Below are positions 7,597 through 11,877 of a DNA stretch of 11,877 bases, piece after piece. Location of the stretch: assembly GCA_030640885.1 (NCBI GenBank), contig DAOWIN010000166.1:1-11877 (forward strand), read 5' to 3'. The first letter of the stretch is position 1. Each line of letters opens with the position of its first letter. This DNA is from Candidatus Omnitrophota bacterium (GTDB taxonomy: Bacteria; Omnitrophota; 4484-213). Under the pieces are notes generated by a model, which was not told the DNA's origin, did no database searches, and was given only the letters and a program-made list of their open reading frames with translations. The position numbers and the translations under genes are program-made.

Positions 7597-8090
7597 ATTA
7601 TAAAAAACTCGCTGTCTTATTATTGAGTGCCGCCTACATTTTTTGCCTATCAGCAATATTCACAGCAGATTTGTATTACCGCAGAAGCCTTGCCGCAAAA
7701 GACAGGAAGATTTCTCCGACAAAGGCTTTAGGCTATATAAATAAAGCAATCTTTCTAAATCCAGTCAGATCTACATACCGCTATCAAAAATATTATCTTC
7801 TAAAAATGTTCTACGCAAACCGCAAAGCAAAATCCGCTTGCCATTTGTCGCAAACCGCAAAGCAAAATCTGCTCAGCAAGGGTATCCAAAATTTAGAAAA
7901 AGCCATAGAATTAGAACCGACAAAACCGTCATACCATCTTTTTTATGCCCTTTCTTTAATAAAGAGAGATTTATTAAGAGGCAAAGAGATTCCCAAAATA
8001 GCCAGACAGGAATTAAGGCGCGCCGTAGAACTTAAACCGTATAGCGAGCTCTATCAACAAATTTACAATCAAAGACTTTCTTCAATATGA
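7593..8090 (+). CDS. Membrane-anchored TPR-like protein
   Basis: The 165-residue product has an N-terminal hydrophobic segment (about 5-26, AVLLLSAAYIFCLSAIFTA) that could be an uncleaved anchor. It is followed by helical repeats with TPR-like pitch, for example KALGYINKAIFLNP (about 44-57), GIQNLEKAIELEPTKP (about 97-112) and ARQELRRAVELKPYSELY. Small TPR proteins often follow Wzy-like genes and may scaffold the polymerase. It overlaps the ligase gene (ATGA at 7593-7596) and the UPF0489 gene (8087-8090) at either end, implying translational coupling. Codons 75-94 contain a direct repeat whose two copies are read in different frames. No enzymatic motif is visible. Confidence 0.7.
   Translation: MNYKKLAVLLLSAAYIFCLSAIFTADLYYRRSLAAKDRKISPTKALGYINKAIFLNPVRSTYRYQKYYLLKMFYANRKAKSACHLSQTAKQNLLSKGIQNLEKAIELEPTKPSYHLFYALSLIKRDLLRGKEIPKIARQELRRAVELKPYSELYQQIYNQRLSSI
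7814..7873 (+). repeat. Direct repeat, 25 nt, period 35 nt, inside the TPR-like gene
   Basis: Copies at 7814-7838 and 7849-7873 share the core CGCAAACCGCAAAGCAAAAT and differ at one position (ATCCGCT versus ATCTGCT). The 35-nt period is not a multiple of three, so copy 1 is read as ANRKAKSA and copy 2 as QTAKQNLL. Confidence 0.85.
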
Positions 8091-9592
8091 AAAAATTAAC
8101 CGTTAAACTTATAGAGGACCACGATGAAAGCTATCATTTATGGAGGAAAACAGGTTTGAAAAATAGGGTTCTTCTGCATTTGGATGCGCATATAGATTTT
8201 GGTTTTCCGGCGGTGAAATCTGTGGAACAGGCAGTTGCTGATGCGCATTCACGAGAGGATTTAAAAAAGGAATTGGAGAGGATTGTTTTATTTAAGAGAT
8301 TAAAAGGGAAAGAAGAAAGGCTTATTCACATAGGAAATTACATCCATCCGGCAATAAGAGATGGGATAGTAAGTGAATTTTGGTGGGTAATTCCCGGGGA
8401 TAAAAAGGAATTTGAGAAATCTTCTGATAATATAAAAAATATTCTAAAGCGTTTTTCTTTGAGAGACCCCCATTCTACCAAGAAAATAAGCTTAAAAAAT
8501 GGGAGGCTCTGTTCTGTGATTTGCGGGATAAATTTTATTGTTACAACATTAGACAGTTTACCCGCACAGATGAAAGATGTGCTTCTGGATATAGACACGG
8601 ATTATTTTATTATTGATACAATTAGAAAGGCAAACAGCACCCAAAATATTGCCAACAGAAAACCCTGGATATTTCCCAATGAGCTTTTTAAAATCCTGAA
8701 ACATAAGAAGATTGAACCTGTGTATGTTACTATTGCCTATTCTGTAAATGGCGGCTGGACGCCGATGATTTATAGGTCTCTGGGAGATGAGGTTGCTTTA
8801 TGTTTTAAGGGAATGCCGACGAAGCTTGAAGCGGCAATTCAAAAAAAGAACAAAGGGTTAAAACTTTTTAATAAAAACAAAATTAAGCAATCTATCAATC
8901 TTTTTAAAGATGCCTCAAGGGAAATTGCTCAGTTCAAAACCAACCCCGCTAAAAAAAGATTTAAAGCCAATGTTGCCTTTCTTCTATTTAAAGCTCATTT
9001 AAAGCTTAATGCTCTTAAAAAAGCAAGGCTTTATTATAACTTAGCGATTGAATTTGAGCCAGCTTATAGATTAAAAGATAATAACTATGGCCCCTTATAT
9101 ATAAGAAAAAAAGAAAAAGAGAAGGCAGAAAGTGAATTCAAAAACATATTAAAGGTAGATAAGAATAATCCTTATGCTCTTTCAGGGCTTGCTGAGGTTC
9201 TTTTGAAGAAAAGAGATTATAAAAAAGCGAGAGCATTATTTGTTAAAAGCCTTAAACAAAACAAAGCTAACAAAGAAGCAATTTTAGGGCTAGCAAAGGC
9301 GGAGTTTAAGCTAAAAAACTATAAATCGGCAATCAACTATCTTTTAAAATATCAGAGAAAAGATAGAGTGCAGGGTTTTGTGCCGATGATGCTTGCTCAA
9401 AGCTATGAAAAATTGGGAGAATTTGATAAGGCTTTGAGAGAATACAGGCGTTCGTTATCCTTTGGCATAAACCCCGATGTTTATCATAGACTATTTAGGC
9501 TTATTAAAAAGATAGATATCAAAGAAAAAGATAAGGGCTGGATTAGGGATAAAATGGATATTTACAAATCTTACAAAGAAAAAATTGATTAG
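8087..9592 (+). CDS. UPF0489-family arginase-fold protein with C-terminal TPR repeats
   Basis: Residues 1 to about 240 match the UPF0489 family (human C5orf22 type): IEDHDESYHLW at 9-19, HLDAHIDFG at 31-39 and LDIDTDYFI at 167-175. The DAHxD (33-37) and DxDxD (168-172) patterns correspond to the manganese-binding motifs of arginases/ureohydrolases. From memory, the characterised bacterial peptide arginase OspR, which converts Arg to ornithine in RiPP precursors, is related to this family. Residues about 245-495 are TPR repeats (NPYALSGLAEVLLKKRDYKKA, KEAILGLAKAEFKLKNYKSA, VPMMLAQSYEKLGEFDKA), a likely protein-binding arm. It overlaps the preceding gene by ATGA and precedes a candidate RiPP precursor. 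The domain is well supported; arginase activity on a peptide is a hypothesis. Confidence 0.82.
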   Translation: MKKLTVKLIEDHDESYHLWRKTGLKNRVLLHLDAHIDFGFPAVKSVEQAVADAHSREDLKKELERIVLFKRLKGKEERLIHIGNYIHPAIRDGIVSEFWWVIPGDKKEFEKSSDNIKNILKRFSLRDPHSTKKISLKNGRLCSVICGINFIVTTLDSLPAQMKDVLLDIDTDYFIIDTIRKANSTQNIANRKPWIFPNELFKILKHKKIEPVYVTIAYSVNGGWTPMIYRSLGDEVALCFKGMPTKLEAAIQKKNKGLKLFNKNKIKQSINLFKDASREIAQFKTNPAKKRFKANVAFLLFKAHLKLNALKKARLYYNLAIEFEPAYRLKDNNYGPLYIRKKEKEKAESEFKNILKVDKNNPYALSGLAEVLLKKRDYKKARALFVKSLKQNKANKEAILGLAKAEFKLKNYKSAINYLLKYQRKDRVQGFVPMMLAQSYEKLGEFDKALREYRRSLSFGINPDVYHRLFRLIKKIDIKEKDKGWIRDKMDIYKSYKEKID

Positions 9593-9618
9593 AAAAATAA
9601 GGTTTTATATGGTAAAAT
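9585..9618 (+). promoter_or_regulatory. Candidate promoter upstream of the precursor region
   Basis: TGGTAAAAT (9610-9618) reads as an extended -10 (TGn followed by TAAAAT). TTGATT at 9585-9590 is 22 nt away from TAAAAT, too far for a good -35. It pairs better, with a 17-nt spacer, with the weaker TATGGT at 9608-9613. It would allow separate expression of the peptide and the radical SAM genes. Evidence is modest. Confidence 0.3.
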
Positions 9619-9629
9619 GAAAAAGATAA

Positions 9630-9676
9630 AGGAGAAAGGAGATAGAAAACAGGAATTAGGAGATAGGAGTTAGGGG
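9630..9676 (+). repeat. AGGAATTAGGAGATAGGA-type purine-rich repeat, copy 1
   Basis: The 18-mer AGGAATTAGGAGATAGGA at 9651-9668 occurs again exactly at 11251-11268. The variant CAGGAGTTAGGAGATAGG lies at 9764-9781. Flanks are irregular GGAGA/AAGGAG purine tracts. This is a low-complexity repeat family and not an insertion sequence: I see no terminal inverted repeats or transposase. Confidence 0.7.
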
Positions 9677-9691
9677 AAGAAAGAAGAAAAC

Positions 9692-9720
9692 CTTACTTCC
9701 ACCTTGTAGGTGGAAGTGGG
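9692..9720 (+). promoter_or_regulatory. Perfect 10-bp hairpin just upstream of the leader-ORF ribosome site
   Basis: ACTTCCACCT (9695-9704), loop TGT (9705-9707) and AGGTGGAAGT (9708-9717) form a perfect stem. Two G-T wobbles and a C-G pair extend it to 9692-9720. No T-run follows. A consensus Shine-Dalgarno starts about 4 nt after the extended stem. It could be a leader hairpin affecting translation or mRNA stability of the precursor. Confidence 0.55.
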
Positions 9721-9723
9721 TAA

Positions 9724-9730
9724 AAGGAGG
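9724..9730 (+). promoter_or_regulatory. Consensus Shine-Dalgarno of the leader ORF
   Basis: AAAGGAGG lies 6 nt before the ATG at 9737. It is one of the best ribosome binding sites in the window and the main reason to believe translation starts here. Confidence 0.65.
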
Positions 9731-9736
9731 CGCAAA

Positions 9737-9889
9737 ATGGAAGAAAAGGAAATGGAAAAGAAACAGGAGTTAGGAGATAGGGGGAAGGAATTAGGCGGAA
9801 GAGAAGAAAAAGAGGGAAGTGAAAAAGAGATAAGGGGGGGGCAGAGAAGCAAGGAGAAGAAATACCTAAGAAAAAGAAGAAATGGGTGA
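9737..9889 (+). CDS. Lys/Glu-rich 50-codon ORF, possible N-terminal leader of the precursor peptide
   Basis: The ATG at 9737 with a consensus Shine-Dalgarno opens a 50-residue, highly charged frame (starts MEEKEMEKKQELGDRGK). The frame closes at the TGA at 9887-9889, overlapping the start of the small Cys-rich ORF in the -1 frame. A run of eight G (9834-9841) lies in the phase of an X XXY YYZ heptamer. Moving back one base there, or adding one G, converts the downstream reading to AEKQGEEIPKKKKKW and then VKPTITRVKL and the core. That gives one 114-residue precursor (9737-10080). Part of this ORF is built from the AGGAGTTAGGAGATAGG repeat, which argues that the N-terminal part may be expendable low-complexity sequence. 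It is either a leader broken by an indel or sequencing error, a slippage-joined leader, or not a gene. Confidence 0.4.
   Translation: MEEKEMEKKQELGDRGKELGGREEKEGSEKEIRGGQRSKEKKYLRKRRNG
9834..9841 (+). other. Run of eight G, possible frame-joining slippage site
   Basis: The leader-ORF frame reads AGG GGG GGG CAG. Slipping back one base gives GGG GGG GCA, which enters the frame of the candidate precursor. It is also a classic site for a homopolymer length error. Confidence 0.45.
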
Positions 9890-10080
9890 AGCCGACAATC
9901 ACCAGAGTAAAGTTGAATCCCGAGATGGCGGTGATGGGTGTATGTAGTACGAGTGCAGGTAGTATAGCGAACAGTGATCCGGCAGGGTACTGTTCGTCTG
10001 AAAGTCCCGCCTGCCGCCAGGTAGTAAATGACCCCGAAGCAGCAGACGCGGGCAGTTGCGACAGCGAAGCATCCTCCTAA
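9886..10080 (+). CDS. Candidate RiPP precursor peptide, Cys/Ser/Ala/Asp-rich core
   Basis: From the GTG at 9886 the frame encodes 64 residues. It stays open upstream to the stop at 9820-9822, so the real N-terminus is uncertain; the in-frame upstream reading ends PKKKKKWV. The segment KPTITRVKLNPEMAVMGVC looks like a leader recognition strand followed by a start-of-core Cys. The remainder is Ser/Ala/Gly/Asp-rich with Cys at 20, 36, 43 and 58 and ends EASS. It has a single core Arg (R44, in CRQVV) and no long hydrophobic segment. It is flanked by the UPF0489 gene and two radical SAM genes, with a PqqD-like gene nearby. GTG has no proper Shine-Dalgarno; translation probably begins at 9737 with a frame change, or at a non-canonical start. 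Composition is visibly more GC-rich than the neighbouring genes. No homologue is asserted. Confidence 0.65.
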   Translation: MKPTITRVKLNPEMAVMGVCSTSAGSIANSDPAGYCSSESPACRQVVNDPEAADAGSCDSEASS

Positions 10081-10106
10081 CCCAAGCCCAATTTGATTAT
10101 CCGGTG

Positions 10107-10144
10107 AAGTGAAGGAGGTTGAACCTCCTTCACTTTCTTGAATT
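10107..10144 (+). terminator. Terminator-like hairpin after the precursor peptide
   Basis: AAGTGAAGGAGG (10107-10118), loop TTGAA, and CCTCCTTCACTT (10124-10135) form a perfect 12-bp stem followed by a T-rich tract (TCTTGAATTTCTTG). It starts 27 nt after the precursor stop. A partial terminator here would let the peptide be made in excess over the radical SAM enzymes downstream. The stem also buries a consensus Shine-Dalgarno (AAGGAGGT). Confidence 0.6.
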
Positions 10145-10163
10145 TCTTGAAGCCCTTGATACT

Positions 10164-10186
10164 TGATTGAGGTCTCACCTCAATCA
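10164..10186 (+). promoter_or_regulatory. Second hairpin, upstream of the rSAM2 start
   Basis: TGATTGAGGT (10164-10173), loop CTC, ACCTCAATCA (10177-10186): a perfect 10-bp stem ending 15 nt before the ATG at 10202. It overlaps the potential TTG start at 10163. It may shape translation initiation of rSAM2, which otherwise lacks a Shine-Dalgarno. Confidence 0.45.
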
Positions 10187-10201
10187 CTTCAATCAAATCT
10201 A

Positions 10202-11266
10202 ATGAAAAATTTAGGGACCAGAGAATTTTCCCGCGAGCTTCAGCAAAGGACAGGAATAAGAAGAAAGCCGCTTAACGGGCAGTGGGAGCTTAGCTTTGGC
10301 TGTAATTTAAGGTGTGTCCATTGCTATAACAGTTGCTATAATAATCCTGAGTCTATAAAAAATGAGCTTAAATTCAAAGAAATTACCAATATTTTAGATC
10401 AAATACACAATGAAGGCTGTTTATGGCTCTGTTTTACCGGAGGCGAGCCGCTTATGCGGCCTGATTTTTTGGATATCTATGCTTATGCTAAAAAATTAGG
10501 GCTTTTGCTCACTATTTTTACCAACGGCACCTTGATCACAGAAGAAATTGCTGATTATTTCCTCAAAGAGCCGCCATTTTCTATTGAAATTAGCTTGAAT
10601 GGAATAACCAGGGTTACATACGAGAAAATTACCCAAGTTAAAGGCTCTTTTGAAAACTGCTTAAGAGGGATTAAACTTATAAAAGAAAGAAAACTTCCTT
10701 TAAAGCTTAAAGCGGCTTTGAATACTCTAAATTACAGTGAATTAGAAAAAATGAAAGCTTTTGCCTCTAATTTAGGAATAAGTTTTAGGCACAGCAGTAT
10801 TATCTATCCTGCGATTAACCATTCTAAAAACCCCTTAAAATTCAGGCTTTCTGCTCAGGCAGTAGCAAATCTCCAGAATTCAAAGGAGGATTTGGACTGC
10901 GAAGAGGAAAAGACAGAAGTTCATAAAAACAAGCCTTTGCCTAAATCTGATTTTTTATTCCACTGCTCTATGACTATGAATACATTTCACATTAATCCTT
11001 ATGGCGAACTCTTTTTCTGCAACTGGCTAAGAAAGCCGAGTTTCAGTTTGAGAGAAGGCAATTTTAAAGAGGGATTTGACACCCTTTATCCCCAGATTCG
11101 CTCTCTCCGCTATAAGACAGATTCTAAATGCCGCGACTGCGATTTATACAATCAATGTTATCAGTGTCCGGCAAGGGCATATATAGAAAATAAGGATATG
11201 GAAAAACCGGTTGATTATTTTTGCGAGATTACGCATAGACAAAAAGAGAAAGGAATTAGGAGATAG
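10202..11266 (+). CDS. Radical SAM/SPASM peptide-modifying enzyme (rSAM2)
   Basis: The 354-residue product carries the CX3CX2C motif at C34, C38 and C41 (CNLRCVHCY) and GGEP at 80-83. A SPASM-type C-terminus contains HCSMTMNTFHINPYGELFFCN, then C310, C313, C319, C322 (ending CPARAY) and C341. Such enzymes make carbon-centred radicals on peptide side chains, forming thioether or C-C links or epimerising residues. I chose the ATG at 10202 over the in-frame TTG at 10163. It aligns with the start of rSAM1 (MKNLG versus MLKNL), and a hairpin covers the intervening segment. There is no evident Shine-Dalgarno. The last residues (GIRR) and the stop come from the AGGAATTAGGAGATAG repeat, so the original C-terminus may have differed. 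The candidate precursor ends 121 nt upstream and is its likely substrate. Confidence 0.9.
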   Translation: MKNLGTREFSRELQQRTGIRRKPLNGQWELSFGCNLRCVHCYNSCYNNPESIKNELKFKEITNILDQIHNEGCLWLCFTGGEPLMRPDFLDIYAYAKKLGLLLTIFTNGTLITEEIADYFLKEPPFSIEISLNGITRVTYEKITQVKGSFENCLRGIKLIKERKLPLKLKAALNTLNYSELEKMKAFASNLGISFRHSSIIYPAINHSKNPLKFRLSAQAVANLQNSKEDLDCEEEKTEVHKNKPLPKSDFLFHCSMTMNTFHINPYGELFFCNWLRKPSFSLREGNFKEGFDTLYPQIRSLRYKTDSKCRDCDLYNQCYQCPARAYIENKDMEKPVDYFCEITHRQKEKGIRR

Positions 11267-11312
11267 GATATAGGATATAGGATATAGGAAGTAGGAGATA
11301 GGAAGTAGGATA
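11251..11312 (+). repeat. Tandem 7-nt (GGATATA) and AGGAGATAGGA repeat at the end of rSAM2
   Basis: The 18-mer AGGAATTAGGAGATAGGA (11251-11268) is identical to 9651-9668. It continues into three GGATATA units and two GGAAGTAGGA units. It supplies the last codons and stop of rSAM2 and fills most of the gap before rSAM3. Confidence 0.8.
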
Positions 11313-11336
11313 AAGAATGCAGAACAGAAAGAAACA

Positions 11337-11877
11337 ATGAAGAAAGAGATAAAAAGCAGGAAATTTTGGAAGAATTTTTCTGAAAAAACAGCCGAGAGGG
11401 AAATCCCTTTCAAGCTAAGTTTTGAGCTTACCCATAATTGCAATCTTTCCTGCCGCCATTGCTATATTGCCGCTGAAAATAAAAAAGAGTTATTTCTTCA
11501 GGAGATATGTTCTATTTTAGAGCAATTAGCCGATGCGGGATGTTTTCATATAAATTTTACCGGCGGTGAAATATTTATCCGCTCCGATATTTTGGATATT
11601 CTTGAGTTTGCTAAAAATAAAGGGTTTTATATTGTCCTTTTAACCAATGCTGTTTTGATTACTCCTGAAATAGCCCGCCGGCTTAAGAAAATAGGCATTA
11701 ATCAGGTGGATATATCGTTCTATGGTACAACTAAAGAAACTTATGAAAGCATTACTAATGTGGGCGGCTCATTTGAAAGATGCCTTAAAGGTATTAATCT
11801 ACTCAAAGAAAACGGCATCTATGTTTGCCTTAAGGCAATGGCTATGAATTTAAATAGAAATGAAATTAGCCGCGTAA
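11337..11877 (+). CDS. Radical SAM enzyme (rSAM3), 3' end outside window
   Basis: The ATG at 11337 opens a frame that remains open to the window end (180 codons visible). The CX3CX2C motif is at C35, C39 and C42 (CNLSCRHCY). The usual GGEP is GGEI (76-79), a conservative variant. The visible part covers the first half of the SAM barrel (HINFTGG, LLTNAVLIT, VDISFYG) in the MoaA/PqqE style. It is more distant from rSAM1 and rSAM2 than they are from each other. A 7-codon mini-ORF (11317-11340) overlaps its start by ATGA, with no good Shine-Dalgarno for either. The position directly after rSAM2 suggests co-transcription and action on the same peptide. Any SPASM domain lies off the window. Confidence 0.88.
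   Translation, partial: MKKEIKSRKFWKNFSEKTAEREIPFKLSFELTHNCNLSCRHCYIAAENKKELFLQEICSILEQLADAGCFHINFTGGEIFIRSDILDILEFAKNKGFYIVLLTNAVLITPEIARRLKKIGINQVDISFYGTTKETYESITNVGGSFERCLKGINLLKENGIYVCLKAMAMNLNRNEISRV

Noticed and set aside
1776..9592. Considered an exosortase/PEP-CTERM-type polysaccharide locus.
   Set aside because: No exosortase, no PEP-CTERM tail and no glycosyltransferase or flippase is present in the window.
9617..9673. 18-codon plus-strand ORF (MKKIKEKGDRK...) before the precursor.
   Set aside because: It lies in the purine repeat, has no Shine-Dalgarno and overlaps the candidate extended -10 element. It resembles the leader ORF only because both contain the repeat.
9670..9902. 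Two Ser/Pro/Phe-rich minus-strand frames.
   Set aside because: They are complements of the purine-rich plus strand; no start signals and no domain-like pattern.
10163..10201. TTG start for rSAM2 giving a 13-residue N-terminal extension.
   Set aside because: TTG lacks a Shine-Dalgarno and abuts a perfect hairpin. The paralogue rSAM1 begins at the position matching the ATG at 10202.
11317..11340. 7-codon ORF overlapping the start of rSAM3.
   Set aside because: Too short to claim as a peptide gene, and no ribosome site. Noted only as a possible coupling ORF.
1..11877. Looked for tRNA, rRNA, CRISPR arrays, transposases, integrases and attachment sites.
   Set aside because: None seen: no cloverleaf with CCA context, no regularly spaced repeats with unique spacers, no DDE or tyrosine recombinase motifs.

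Overview
The window is AT-rich DNA from a Gram-negative bacterium. It encodes an outer-membrane beta-barrel, a Wza-type polysaccharide export protein, a Wzz/BY-kinase and an O-antigen-ligase-like protein. Coding sequence is dense with ATGA overlaps, but intergenic stretches carry purine-rich short repeats (AGGAATTAGGAGATAGGA type). The mix of polysaccharide export genes, a UPF0489-TPR protein and several PqqE-like radical SAM enzymes reminds me of uncultivated lineages such as Omnitrophota. That is an impression, since no marker gene is present.

Layout. (1) 1-1519, minus strand: a PqqD-like peptide-binding protein (1223-1519) followed by a radical SAM/SPASM-type enzyme cut by the window edge (1-992). 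An 86-nt imperfect palindrome lies between them. (2) 1520-1775: a divergent control region with a perfect TTGACA-N17-TATAAT promoter on the minus strand and a TTGACA-N16-TAATAT promoter on the plus strand. It also holds a stretch faintly reminiscent of a c-di-GMP riboswitch. (3) 1776-9592, plus strand: one long probable operon. Its genes are a secreted FecR-like protein, an outer-membrane beta-barrel, a short Wza-like export protein, a chain-length regulator fused to a BY-kinase, an O-antigen-ligase/Wzy-like membrane protein, a TPR-like membrane-anchored protein, and a UPF0489 (arginase-fold) protein with C-terminal TPRs. The last three overlap by ATGA. (4) 9593-10200: a purine-rich region with a candidate promoter, a hairpin, a consensus Shine-Dalgarno and a Lys/Glu-rich leader ORF. 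A -1 shift at a run of eight G would join this ORF to a small Cys/Ser/Ala/Asp-rich peptide (9886-10080). A terminator-like hairpin follows. (5) 10202-11877, plus strand: two more radical SAM genes, the second cut by the window edge.

Interpretation. Regions 1, 4 and 5 plus the UPF0489 gene look like a RiPP (ribosomally made, post-translationally modified peptide) locus. It has a leader-binding PqqD-like protein, three related radical SAM enzymes, a possible peptide arginase (UPF0489) and a small precursor with four Cys and a single Arg in its putative core. The UPF0489 gene is translationally coupled to the polysaccharide genes, so the two systems may be expressed together. No peptide exporter or leader protease is visible, and the modification chemistry cannot be read from the sequence. 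The most unusual single gene is the O-antigen-ligase-like protein, in which a segment normally found at the C-terminus sits near the middle of the chain.
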